From: GCA-002722245 sp964230605 | GTDB taxonomy: Bacteria > Bacteroidota > Bacteroidia > Flavobacteriales_C > GCA-002722245 | Direction: 5' to 3' | Assembly: GCA_964230605.1 (NCBI GenBank) | Contig: CAXRIN010000102.1 | Location: 1 to 38,723 of the forward strand | Length of the DNA stretch: 38,723 nt | Shown: positions 6,618-15,388 of the stretch, piece by piece | How positions within the stretch are numbered: position 1 is the first letter of the stretch | Layout of the letters: each line of letters starts with the position of its first letter | Made by a program: the position numbers and the translations under genes | The notes under the pieces: generated by a model | The model's database searches: none | What the model was told of the DNA's origin: nothing | What the model saw: the letters and a program-made list of their open reading frames with translations, nothing else

Positions 6618-7866
6618 TTTTAGTTTAATATTCAAAATCACCCGAACCCATTTGCTTTCCCGAAAAAAGCAAACGGCAATTGCTGCTCTTGGAGTAACCT
6701 TTGGGATTGGAACTTTCATTATCATGATGAGTTTCATGACTGGTTTGAATGGGCTATTGGATGGTTTGATTTTAAACAGAACGCCTCATGTTCAAATTTA
6801 TAATGAAATTGAACCAAGCGAAGTTCAACCAATTGAAATGGCGCTTCCTGAACAAATTCATTTTGTTCAATCTATAAAACCAGTAACCAACGCCGCCAAA
6901 ATTTATAATGCACTTCCATTGATGGAAGAACTTAAGCGAGATAAAAGAGTGAAAGGAGTAACCTCTCAACTAAGTGCAAAAATATTTTATGCAGCTGGTG
7001 CAATTGATTTGAATGGAATTGCAACAGGAATTGACATTGAAGAAGAAAGTCGATTATACAACATTTCCAACTACATACCTAATGGAGATTACACTGGCTT
7101 AATCAAAGAAAAAAACACCATAATTCTGGGAGCTGGAATTGCCAAAAAATTAAGTTTGAGAATAGGCGACAAAATTCAATTGAAAAATCCGCAAGGTGGA
7201 ATATTTCCAATGAAAATTGTTGCTATTTATCAAAGTGGATTAGCCGAAGTAGATAATATGCAGAGTTATGTAAGTAGAGGTACAGCGCAAAGATTAATGG
7301 GCGTTGGAAATAACTACATTACAAACATTAATGTGAAACTAAATGATGTAAATCAAGCGCCTGCTTTTGCTAAAGAAATGACGCGAAGATTTGATGTAAA
7401 CGCAGTTGACATTAACACAGCAAATGCTCAATTTGATACTGGAACGAGTATCAGAAACCTCATTACCTATGCCGTATCGGTTACCTTATTAGTTGTTGCT
7501 GGATTTGGAATTTATAACATTCTGAATATGTTCATTTATGAAAAAATGGATGATATCGCAATTTTAAAGGCAACAGGATTTTCTGCCGGAGATGTATCCA
7601 AAATTTTCATTTCTCAAGCCATTTTAATTGGCTTTTTCGGCGGATTATTAGGATTGATTTTTGGATTCATAGTCTCCTGGCTTATCAGTAATACTCCGTT
7701 CAACACAGAAGCTTTACCAACTGTTGATACTTATCCAATTAATTTCAATCCTGGGTATTATATTTTCGGGATGATTTTCGCCATGGTTTCTACATTTCTT
7801 GCTGGATATCTTCCTTCAAGAAAAGCCAAGAAAATTGATCCAGTAGAAATTATTAGAGGAAAATAA
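6610..7866 (+). CDS. MacB/LolC-type ABC permease (FtsX-like domain)
   Basis: A 418-residue inner-membrane permease. After a cytoplasmic N-terminus (SRKKQTAIAALGVTFGIG) comes a first membrane helix (about 25-45), then a large periplasmic MacB_PCD-like domain. Three C-terminal helices follow in an FtsX-like domain (about 295-320, 340-370 and 380-405), ending with the typical 'LPSRKAKKIDPVEIIRGK'. This topology belongs to mechanotransmission exporters of the MacB/LolCE kind, which push substrates through the periplasm rather than the membrane. I chose ATG 6610; an upstream alternative at 6592 would lie deeper in the adaptor gene. The stop shares one base with the ATPase start (TAATG), indicating translational coupling. 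Confidence 0.85.
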   Translation: MNDFSLIFKITRTHLLSRKKQTAIAALGVTFGIGTFIIMMSFMTGLNGLLDGLILNRTPHVQIYNEIEPSEVQPIEMALPEQIHFVQSIKPVTNAAKIYNALPLMEELKRDKRVKGVTSQLSAKIFYAAGAIDLNGIATGIDIEEESRLYNISNYIPNGDYTGLIKEKNTIILGAGIAKKLSLRIGDKIQLKNPQGGIFPMKIVAIYQSGLAEVDNMQSYVSRGTAQRLMGVGNNYITNINVKLNDVNQAPAFAKEMTRRFDVNAVDINTANAQFDTGTSIRNLITYAVSVTLLVVAGFGIYNILNMFIYEKMDDIAILKATGFSAGDVSKIFISQAILIGFFGGLLGLIFGFIVSWLISNTPFNTEALPTVDTYPINFNPGYYIFGMIFAMVSTFLAGYLPSRKAKKIDPVEIIRGK

Positions 7867-8537
7867 TGAGTTTATTAAAGACAGAAAATATCAATAAGTA
7901 TTTCCGTGATCCTGTAATGTTTCATGCTTTAAAAGATGTAAGTTTTGAATTGCAAAAAGGAGAGTTTGCCTCAATTATTGGAAAGTCTGGATGCGGAAAG
8001 TCAACACTTCTTTACATCCTTTCCACAATGGATACGGACTACGAAGGGAACTTATTTTTCAATGATGAACTCATTACTAATAAATCTGCAGAGGAGTTAG
8101 CAAAACTGCGTAACGAACATATTGGATTTGTTTTTCAATTTCACTACTTACTTCCTGAATTTTCAGTTTTAGAAAACGTGATGTTTCCTGGTTTAAAATT
8201 GGGCAAAAAATCAAGAGAAGAAGTTGAACATGATGCAATGGAAAAACTCCGTTTACTCGAAATGGAAGAACAAGCTCTAAAAAAAGCCAATCGTTTATCA
8301 GGAGGACAAAAACAAAGAGTTGCTATAGCGCGCGCATTAATTAATAATCCAAGTATTATTATGGGTGATGAACCTACTGGAAATCTTGATTCAAAAAACT
8401 CCGACAATGTTTTTAATATTTTCAAAGATTTGAATGAATCCGAAGACCTTTCTCTTTTAGTAGTTACTCACGACATGGATTTCGCCAACCGTACCCATCG
8501 TATTATTCAAATGGGTGATGGTAAAATAATCGGTTAA
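7866..8537 (+). CDS. LolD/MacB-type ABC transporter ATPase
   Basis: A 223-residue nucleotide-binding subunit that powers the permease encoded just upstream. Walker A is GKSGCGKS (39-46), with Cys where Ser or Ala is usual. The Q-loop glutamine is residue 91, the signature LSGGQ is 144-148, Walker B with catalytic Glu is IIMGDE (164-169) and the switch His is 202 in THD. Length and the 'PTGNLDSKNSDNVFNIF' segment fit the LolD/MacB/FtsE branch. It completes the adaptor-permease-ATPase operon. The gene is followed after 12 bases by a large inverted-repeat element that may also terminate transcription. Confidence 0.92.
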   Translation: MSLLKTENINKYFRDPVMFHALKDVSFELQKGEFASIIGKSGCGKSTLLYILSTMDTDYEGNLFFNDELITNKSAEELAKLRNEHIGFVFQFHYLLPEFSVLENVMFPGLKLGKKSREEVEHDAMEKLRLLEMEEQALKKANRLSGGQKQRVAIARALINNPSIIMGDEPTGNLDSKNSDNVFNIFKDLNESEDLSLLVVTHDMDFANRTHRIIQMGDGKIIG

Positions 8538-8549
8538 ATTTTCTTATTC

Positions 8550-8689
8550 ATCCCCTCAGCCTGCGGCAGCTCCCCTTGAAAAGTGGAGCGGTTGAAGTAA
8601 TTGGTGAAAATTCACAGGTTTAAAATAAAAATAGTCATATTGTCCACCGCTCCCCTTCGTCAAGGGGAGCTGCCGCAGGCTGAGGGGAT
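8550..8689. repeat. 140-bp dispersed inverted-repeat element, copy 1 (REP/MITE-like)
   Basis: The ends are perfect 30-bp inverted repeats (8550-8579 and 8660-8689), starting ATCCCCTCAGCCTGCGGCAG. Inside them a second complementary pair, GGAGCGGT and ACCGCTCC, extends the stem. The 60-odd bases in the middle differ from copy 2 (19590-19727), but GGAGCGGTTGAAGTAATTG is shared next to the left arm. It is much richer in GC than its surroundings. It lies in the gap between two convergent genes. No coding capacity is visible, so mobilisation would need a protein encoded elsewhere, for example a REP-associated tyrosine transposase. Confidence 0.85.
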
Positions 8690-8693
8690 AAAC

Positions 8694-8719
8694 AAAAAAA
8701 GACGCCCAAAAGGACGTCT
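8694..8719 (-). terminator. Intrinsic terminator of the GT-C-like gene
   Basis: On the minus strand AGACGTCC, a TTTT loop and GGGCGTCT form an 8-bp stem with one G-U pair, followed by a run of seven T. It begins 5 bases after the stop of the minus-strand gene at 8725. A near-identical stem is used after the RND gene at 10633-10659. Confidence 0.85.
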
Positions 8720-8724
8720 ATTAT

Positions 8725-10551
8725 TTAACGCTTTTCATAAATGTTTATTTCTAATTCATCCATAGCCACAAACTGTTTTCCACGATTCCACAAATAAATG
8801 GATATTTTATCCTTTCTACTTCTCACATCAGGTGTAAGATAAATAATTGAAAATTCATTCCATTCACCTATTTTCCAATCAACTTTCTCTGAATCTAATC
8901 CTTGGTATTTATAATTCGATTTATCATGACTGAAAGTCGTAATTAACGAAAATGGAGATGATTTCAAATCCTCAGTTGGTTTTATCTTTCCTTTAATTTC
9001 CAACCAAGCATAATCACCTTTTGTTATCTCATCAAACTTTATTTCAATTGACTCTGAAAAATCTACATTGCCATTTATAAATGCTCCCGCATCACCTGAA
9101 AATGCTGCTTGTTTTGCAAACTCAATATTATGTTCCGGATTATCAAAATCGTATCGAAGCGTTTTCTTTAGGACTAATTCATCCATTGGAGGAATATCAT
9201 TGGTTTCTAAATCAGGTCTTAAATACTTTCTATCTTCTTCGCTAACCGAAGTTTTTCCAAAAATTTTCCAATAGTATTCCTTTGACATTCTTGAACCGTG
9301 TAAAATCCAATTAGAAGCTTGCCAAGATTGAAATTGATTTAAAAGGAAAAATAATCCTAATAAACCAAACAGTACAATTTTACCTTTAGATTGAAGGAAG
9401 GACTTAAACATAAAACCAAGTGGTAAAATCAATACAAGACTTGAGTGAGAAAATCCTCGATTACTAAAACTAGTTGCATACCACCAACAACTCCAGCTAC
9501 TCACAACATAAATATTGATTAAGGTGAATAAAAATATAGGCCAAAACAATTCTCGTTTATTTTTATACATCCAATAAAAACCAAACATCCCCAATAACAT
9601 AATTGGAGTGTAGAGAAACCATCCTTTTCTATAGCTAAAAAGAGCATCCAAGATATGCGGTGTAAACCAATCGAAACCTTCTGCTGGATTCCCGTAATCA
9701 GTAATTAACCATTGTCCACCTATAATTTGCCAATAAATTAACTGCGGGCAAATAATTAGAATTACCAACAATAATCCAATAAAAAACTGATATTTTAATG
9801 CCTTAATCAACTGAATCCTCTCCTTGAGTTCCGACCATGATTTAACTCCCCACAATAATGGAATTAGGATGGCAATTCCCTCTGTTGGTCGAGTTAGAAC
9901 CATTAACCCAAAAATACCTGCTAAATAAACTAAATGCTTAGTGCTTTTTGTTTCATGCCATTTGATAGTAAACCAAAATAACAAACTATATAACGCAAAT
10001 AAAACAACATGAACTTTTGCTATTCCCATGGTTGAAATAGCAAACATATTTGTCCCAAAGAAAAAAATAGTCACTAAAATAAAAGCTATTTTTTTAGCAA
10101 AAAGCTTAAGCAAAACCTTAGTAAAAACAAGTCCTCCAACCAACAAATAAAACAATCCACTAATAAATACTCCAACCTGGTATGGCATTGAAAATCCATC
10201 TCTTTTGTAATCGAATAAAATGGCTACCCAATCGGAAACAAAATAAAAAGGACTCATTGTAACAGCTTTTCCCATAGTATATTTCATCATCCAATTATTT
10301 GTTGGACTTTTAGAAACTTGATAAAAACTAGTTGATAAATCATATTCCTGAATAATGGACCAATACATATTATAATCCTTTATAAGAATATCATCATTTA
10401 AAAAAGTGGCTGGTAAATACAAATAATAACCAAGTCCATCCCAAGCAATTGACTTCTCAATATTCCAAAAATTCATGTAGTAATAAAGAGAAACTAATAC
10501 CACAATTATTGATGGAATAAAAGCGTAGTATTTTGTAAATGTATTTTTCAT
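8725..10551 (-). CDS. GT-C-type membrane glycosyltransferase candidate with C-terminal beta-rich domain
   Basis: A 608-residue polytopic membrane protein with roughly ten or more hydrophobic segments in residues 1-410, then a soluble C-terminal part. After the first helix comes IAWDGLGYYLYLPA with Asp38 in the first outward loop, the position where GT-C (GT39/GT83-like) enzymes keep a catalytic acid. Such enzymes transfer a sugar from a polyprenyl-phosphate donor on the periplasmic face. Residues about 470-608 lack membrane segments and look like a beta-sandwich (patterns such as YDFDNPEHNIEF and DYAWLEIKGKIK), possibly carbohydrate-binding. I do not recognise a named family, so the enzyme role is inferred from topology. 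It is a single gene with its own -7 box and terminator. Confidence 0.6.
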   Translation of the reverse strand: MKNTFTKYYAFIPSIIVVLVSLYYYMNFWNIEKSIAWDGLGYYLYLPATFLNDDILIKDYNMYWSIIQEYDLSTSFYQVSKSPTNNWMMKYTMGKAVTMSPFYFVSDWVAILFDYKRDGFSMPYQVGVFISGLFYLLVGGLVFTKVLLKLFAKKIAFILVTIFFFGTNMFAISTMGIAKVHVVLFALYSLLFWFTIKWHETKSTKHLVYLAGIFGLMVLTRPTEGIAILIPLLWGVKSWSELKERIQLIKALKYQFFIGLLLVILIICPQLIYWQIIGGQWLITDYGNPAEGFDWFTPHILDALFSYRKGWFLYTPIMLLGMFGFYWMYKNKRELFWPIFLFTLINIYVVSSWSCWWYATSFSNRGFSHSSLVLILPLGFMFKSFLQSKGKIVLFGLLGLFFLLNQFQSWQASNWILHGSRMSKEYYWKIFGKTSVSEEDRKYLRPDLETNDIPPMDELVLKKTLRYDFDNPEHNIEFAKQAAFSGDAGAFINGNVDFSESIEIKFDEITKGDYAWLEIKGKIKPTEDLKSSPFSLITTFSHDKSNYKYQGLDSEKVDWKIGEWNEFSIIYLTPDVRSRKDKISIYLWNRGKQFVAMDELEINIYEKR

Positions 10552-10580
10552 TAGTAAAGAATATGTTAGTCGTTGCGCTC

Positions 10581-10588
10581 CAAAAATA
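10581..10588 (-). promoter_or_regulatory. -7 box of the GT-C-like gene
   Basis: TATTTTTG on the minus strand matches TAnnTTTG exactly, 29 bases before the ATG at 10551. I find no TTG at the usual -33 distance, so the promoter call rests on the -7 box alone. Confidence 0.4.
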
Positions 10589-10632
10589 GCAATTTCATTC
10601 AGGTACCATATTAACGAATTTAATGGAAAAAC

Positions 10633-10659
10633 AAAAAAAAGACGCCGCGAAGGACGTCT
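10633..10659 (-). terminator. Intrinsic terminator of the RND efflux operon
   Basis: On the minus strand AGACGTC and GGCGTCT pair (one G-U) around a loop containing TTCG, followed by eight T. It lies 25 bases past the stop of the RND transporter gene and marks the end of the four-gene efflux operon. The stem arms match those of the terminator at 8694-8719. Confidence 0.85.
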
Positions 10660-10684
10660 TTACATATTATCATAATTTTAAAAA

Positions 10685-13600
10685 TTATCCTCTTTTAACC
10701 TTTAGGAATTTGTACTTCAATCTTAAGGCTAAGTAAAACATTACAGGGACGATTACTAGCGTTAAGAAAGTGGCGAAAGTTAATCCGAAGATGATTGTCC
10801 ATGACATTGGACCCCAGAAGATAACGTTATCTCCTCCTATGCTGATATTTGGGTCACCTTCAGCAAAGAAACCAAGGAAATCAATATTTAGTCCAATTGC
10901 CATTGGTAATAAACCAAGAACAGTAGTAATTGCGGTTAACAATACTGGACGTAAACGCGTTTTACCTCCTTCTATAATGGCATTTACAACTTTACTTACA
11001 GGCAAACGATCATCTTTAGTTCCTGAAATTCCTAATTCTAGTTCCTTTCTGGAAATAATCAGTTTCGTGTAATCAACCAATACAATAGCGTTGTTTACAA
11101 CAACTCCGGCAAGAGATATTATACCAATCATGGTCATGATGATTACGAAATCCATTCCTGAAATAATCAACCCTAGCAGTACACCAATTAAACTTAATAC
11201 AACCGCTCCAACAATAATTACTGGTGCAGAAATAGAGTTAAACTGAGCTACAATGATTAAGAAAATCATGAATACAGCAACCATTAAAGCCGTTCCTAAG
11301 AATGACATTTCTTTAGCTTGCTCTTCTTGTTGTCCTGTAAACTTCCAAGAAACATCATTGGATTTTTGTTTGTAATCCTTCAATATATCTTTCATTTCAG
11401 CAACAACTTCGTTGGCGTTATAACCTTCTAAAATATTAGATTGAATGGCAATCATACGCTCCAAGTTGATACGTTTTACAGCCGAAATTGTAGTTGCTTT
11501 CTTTACAGAAGCAACTGCTGAAATAGGAACCTGACGAATTTGCCCTGTTAGCATATCACGGAAAGTAATGCGCTGATTCATCAAGTTATCAATATTGTTT
11601 CTTGTGTATTTATTCAATCTTAAAGTGATGTCATATTCATCCTCTCCTTGTTTGAACTGAGAAACTTCTTTCCCGAAAAGCGCAGTACGAATAGTCATTC
11701 CAATTTGAGCTGTAGAAATATTCAATCTACGCGCCTTTCTTTCATCAATATCAATCACTAACTCCGGTTTTCCAGTCTGAATATTCATCTTCAACTCCTC
11801 AACACCGTCTATATTTTTCTTATTCAAGAAACTCATAATTCCTTCAGCCTCGTCGATGATTTCATCATAATCTTCCCCTTTAACTTCAATGTTAATTGGT
11901 TTACCCATTGGTGGTCCAGACTCATCTTTTCCAACGATAATAGAAACACCTGGCATACCTTTCAACAACTCACGAACCGTATTCATGATATCAGAAGTTT
12001 TTACCAGAGTTTGCTCCCCATCAACATAAATTTTTCTATCAGCGAACTCGACAAATGAAACCTGAATTCTTGCCTTATCTGGCGTGTTACCAAATGAAGG
12101 CCCCTGTGCAGGATCGGATGTTCCGTTTCCTACTTGTCCGATGATAGATTTTACAATTGATTTTAATCCACTATCCACTGCAACGGTATCAAACTTAACC
12201 TCTTTTCCAGCTTTTCTTTCATAGTAAAAAGACGTTGGTGCATTGAAGTAATCTAGCACTTTCTTCTCTACTTCTTTCGAAACTTTATTGGTTACTTCGA
12301 TATCCGTACCAATTGGTTGCTCGATAAAAATATTTAAGTAAGAAGGCTCATTAGCTGGGAAGAAAACCACTTTCGGGGTAGCAATTCCCATTAACATAAA
12401 TGAGAATACTAATAATCCCAATGTTCCTAAAAACAAGTAAATAGGATTGTATTTTCTCAATGCCCAAGACAAGAAGTTTTTGTATCCGTTTTCTAATCTT
12501 GGTAAGAATTTCGTTTGGAACCCAACAGTAATTGGTGAAACCAATTTAGGATTGATTAAAATGAATATCCCAACTAGGATAAACATGTTTCCTCCACCAG
12601 CTCCACCTGAAAGAGTAATTAATAATCCCAATACCATAGTGATAATGGCCAAGTTTCTAACACCTTTATTGCTCATTCTTGCCATTAATCCAATTAATAC
12701 AGGATTAATTACCAATGCAACAAATAATGAGGATCCTAATACAATCATTAAAGTAATTGGAAGGAATTGCATGAACTCACCCATCATTCCAGGCCATAAA
12801 GCCAATGGAACGAATGCTGCTAAAGTTGTTGCAGTTGAAGCAATAATTGGCCAAGCAACCTCACCTGCTCCATATCTTGCCGCTTCGAAAGGCTTATACC
12901 CCTCATCCATTAATCGGTAAATATTCTCAACGATAACAATTCCGTTATCTACTAACATTCCCAATGCCAATACAAGGGAGAATAAAACCATCATGTTTAA
13001 GGTTACTCCCATTGCATTCAAAAGGAAGAAAGCGATAAACATTGAAAGTGGAATAGCAATACCTACGAATGCGGCATTTCTTAATCCCAAGAAAAATAAT
13101 AAAACCAATACGACTAATAATGTTCCGAAAATGATAGAGTTTTCCAACTCATTAACCTGAGTTCGAGTTTTTTCACTCATATCCGAAGTAGTTGTAATTT
13201 CCAATCCTTTTGGAAATTCATTTTCTCTTAAGTCATCAATGATGGTTTTAATAGCATCCGATACTTCTAATAAGTTTTCACCACCTCTCTTTTTTACATC
13301 CAGCATAACAACCGGATTTCCATATTCACGAGCATAACTTTCTTTTTCTTTTTCTTGGAAAGAAATATTAGCTACATCGCGTAAGTAAATGATGTTGAAT
13401 TTTTCTTGCTTGATAATGATATTTCCGATGTTACGCCAGTCGTTAAATTCTCCAACAACACGTACATTTCTTCTCAATCCATCAACTACAACATCACCTC
13501 CTGAGATCGTCATGTTTTCTTGAGCAATCGCCTGTTCGATATCATTGAAAGTAACTTGCATACTTTCCATCTTGAACAAATCAACATCTACTCTTACTTC

Positions 13601-14185
13601 TTTCTCCTGAATCCCTCTGATGTCAACCTCCGAAACTTGAGGGATATCTTCAATCTTATCTTCTAAAATCTCAGCATAATCCTTCAACATATCCATTGAA
13701 AAATCTCCCGAAAGGTTAACATTCATTACAGGCATTAACTCCGAGAAGTTCATCTCAAAAACATTCGGATCAGCAGGTAAATCTTTTGGAAAAGTTGGAT
13801 CTCCCATCGCCTTATCTACGGCATCTTTAACTTTTCTAAGCGCCTCTTTTGGGGTTACAGAAAAATCGAATTTAATGTCAATAGACGAATACCCTTGAAC
13901 TGATGTTGAAGTGATTTTATCAATCCCTGTAATTGAGTTGATTTCCTTCTCCAACGGACGAGTTACTAGTCTTTCCATATCCAAAGGAGAGTTCCCTGGA
14001 TAAGGTGTTCCAACGTAAATTTCTGGAATTACGATTTCCGGAAAAGCCTCCCTAGGCATGCTTTGGTAAGAAGTCATTCCTACAAAAGCCAAAATGAAGG
14101 TTAAAACCAATATTGTTGTCGGATTTTTAAGCGAAAGGGTTGACAACCCAAACTCTTTTAATCCTTTCTTTTTAATATCTTCCAT
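10685..14185 (-). CDS. RND-family multidrug efflux transporter (AcrB-like), long variant
   Basis: A 1166-residue inner-membrane proton-driven pump. The duplicated RND architecture is clear: a first helix at about 24-40, a porter domain with PREAFPEIVIPEIYV, a helix cluster at about 350-500, and a second half repeating this. Family members are usually about 1030-1060 residues. The excess includes a hydrophobic stretch at about 511-547 that could add two membrane passes, and an enlarged loop between the last two helices. In TM4 the motif is GMLVDNGIVIVEN: Asp413 is kept but the second Asp of AcrB (D408) is Asn. In the matching second-half helix VNNAIVLVDY has Asn where AcrB has the relay Lys. 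I chose ATG 14185 over GTG 14188. It is the last gene of the tetR-tolC-adaptor-pump operon. Confidence 0.93.
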   Translation of the reverse strand: MEDIKKKGLKEFGLSTLSLKNPTTILVLTFILAFVGMTSYQSMPREAFPEIVIPEIYVGTPYPGNSPLDMERLVTRPLEKEINSITGIDKITSTSVQGYSSIDIKFDFSVTPKEALRKVKDAVDKAMGDPTFPKDLPADPNVFEMNFSELMPVMNVNLSGDFSMDMLKDYAEILEDKIEDIPQVSEVDIRGIQEKEVRVDVDLFKMESMQVTFNDIEQAIAQENMTISGGDVVVDGLRRNVRVVGEFNDWRNIGNIIIKQEKFNIIYLRDVANISFQEKEKESYAREYGNPVVMLDVKKRGGENLLEVSDAIKTIIDDLRENEFPKGLEITTTSDMSEKTRTQVNELENSIIFGTLLVVLVLLFFLGLRNAAFVGIAIPLSMFIAFFLLNAMGVTLNMMVLFSLVLALGMLVDNGIVIVENIYRLMDEGYKPFEAARYGAGEVAWPIIASTATTLAAFVPLALWPGMMGEFMQFLPITLMIVLGSSLFVALVINPVLIGLMARMSNKGVRNLAIITMVLGLLITLSGGAGGGNMFILVGIFILINPKLVSPITVGFQTKFLPRLENGYKNFLSWALRKYNPIYLFLGTLGLLVFSFMLMGIATPKVVFFPANEPSYLNIFIEQPIGTDIEVTNKVSKEVEKKVLDYFNAPTSFYYERKAGKEVKFDTVAVDSGLKSIVKSIIGQVGNGTSDPAQGPSFGNTPDKARIQVSFVEFADRKIYVDGEQTLVKTSDIMNTVRELLKGMPGVSIIVGKDESGPPMGKPINIEVKGEDYDEIIDEAEGIMSFLNKKNIDGVEELKMNIQTGKPELVIDIDERKARRLNISTAQIGMTIRTALFGKEVSQFKQGEDEYDITLRLNKYTRNNIDNLMNQRITFRDMLTGQIRQVPISAVASVKKATTISAVKRINLERMIAIQSNILEGYNANEVVAEMKDILKDYKQKSNDVSWKFTGQQEEQAKEMSFLGTALMVAVFMIFLIIVAQFNSISAPVIIVGAVVLSLIGVLLGLIISGMDFVIIMTMIGIISLAGVVVNNAIVLVDYTKLIISRKELELGISGTKDDRLPVSKVVNAIIEGGKTRLRPVLLTAITTVLGLLPMAIGLNIDFLGFFAEGDPNISIGGDNVIFWGPMSWTIIFGLTFATFLTLVIVPVMFYLALRLKYKFLKVKRG

Positions 14186-14214
14186 CACTATTTATTTATG
14201 ATTTATAGGTTGGA

Positions 14215-15366
14215 TTATTCTTTAATTTCAATTGCATCATCAGACTGTACAGACTTTGATCCTTTGTCGATTAAAACAGTTGTTGAATCAAGACCTCCTA
14301 AAACTTCCACGAATCCATCATAAGACTGTCCAAGCTCTAATTCAAGTTTCTTCACACGCTTAGCACCTTTCTCTTCAAAAGTGTAAACATAATCCTGTCC
14401 GCTTCTATCTTGTTGAACGATTCTAGAAGGAATCACCAATGCACCATTCGATTGGTAATCTCTAATTTTCATAACCGCTAATTGATTAGGCTTGTATTTA
14501 CCACCTGGGTTATTAAATTCAACTTTAACAGCAAACGTTCTGTTGGCTGGATTTATAAAGTTTCCAACTCTTGTAACTTTAGCTTTAACCGACTCATTTG
14601 TTGAAGGGAATTTTACCTCAACAAACCCACCTTGTTTTACAGATGAAATGTATTTTTCGGAAACATCTCCCTCTAAAAATGCTTTTCCTAAATTAAGTAC
14701 TCTTGCAACTGGAAAACCTGGTGCTGCAGCCTCTCCAACCTTAGGCATGATTTCGTCTACTACTCCATTAAATGGCGCTCTAATTGAATACATATCCAAT
14801 TGCTCCTGCATAGTAACTAACTTTTGTTCTAAACCTTCCTTGTTGTTTTTAGCTTCTAAAAACTGGATTTCCGATCCAATTTTTTGATCCCAAAGTGCCT
14901 TTTGTTTGTCGTAAACTTTAGTCGCTAATTCTAATCCTTTTTTCAATTCTTTAATTCCAGATTCTAATGTTCCGGCATCTAAGGAAATTAATATTTGACC
15001 TTTTGAAACAGTTTGCCCTTCTTCAACATGAATTTTCGAAACTGTCCCTGGAGCTTCGGCAAATAAAGCTGCATTTTCAACCAACTCCACATTCCCGTGA
15101 ACTTCAAAAAAGTGCTCAAAAGTTTTTACTTCAACTTTTTGAACCGTTACCGGAACCTTTTTTATCTCATCTTCTTCACCCTTAAATTCTGGGTGCGCTT
15201 TTATTGTAGAATCTAAAACATGTAATTCTTGCTCGAAAGTTCTGTTGGCCTCTTTATTTTCCGCAATTAATTCTTTTTTTGCTGTTTCTAAAGCTTCAAG
15301 ATCATTTGGCTGACAAGCAGTTAAAACTGCCGATGCTCCCAATATTGCTATTCCAAACTTTTTCAT
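14215..15366 (-). CDS. RND efflux periplasmic adaptor lipoprotein (AcrA-like)
   Basis: A 383-residue membrane-fusion protein partnering the RND pump encoded 29 bases downstream. It begins with a lipoprotein signal, lipobox VLTAC with Cys18. A predicted coiled coil of Lys/Glu/Ala-rich sequence follows (about 25-65), which is unusual so early. Then comes the lipoyl half 'GTVSKIHVEEGQTVSKGQILISL' read in two parts around residues 108-130, a short alpha-hairpin (about 135-185), and 'APFNGVVDEIMPKVGEAA' for the second half. A beta-barrel and membrane-proximal domain end the protein. It would bridge the pump and the TolC-like channel in the periplasm. Confidence 0.92.
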   Translation of the reverse strand: MKKFGIAILGASAVLTACQPNDLEALETAKKELIAENKEANRTFEQELHVLDSTIKAHPEFKGEEDEIKKVPVTVQKVEVKTFEHFFEVHGNVELVENAALFAEAPGTVSKIHVEEGQTVSKGQILISLDAGTLESGIKELKKGLELATKVYDKQKALWDQKIGSEIQFLEAKNNKEGLEQKLVTMQEQLDMYSIRAPFNGVVDEIMPKVGEAAAPGFPVARVLNLGKAFLEGDVSEKYISSVKQGGFVEVKFPSTNESVKAKVTRVGNFINPANRTFAVKVEFNNPGGKYKPNQLAVMKIRDYQSNGALVIPSRIVQQDRSGQDYVYTFEEKGAKRVKKLELELGQSYDGFVEVLGGLDSTTVLIDKGSKSVQSDDAIEIKE

Positions 15367-15388
15367 TTTTATCGTCTTTTAAGTCTTG

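Noticed and set aside
8550..8689. CRISPR-like or tRNA structure in the GC-rich repeat
   Set aside because: There is one inverted pair, not spaced direct repeats, and it does not fold as a cloverleaf.
12447..12920. A 157-codon plus-strand frame inside the RND gene
   Set aside because: It is antisense to a membrane-helix region of a convincing RND pump; long antisense frames arise by chance from such codon use.
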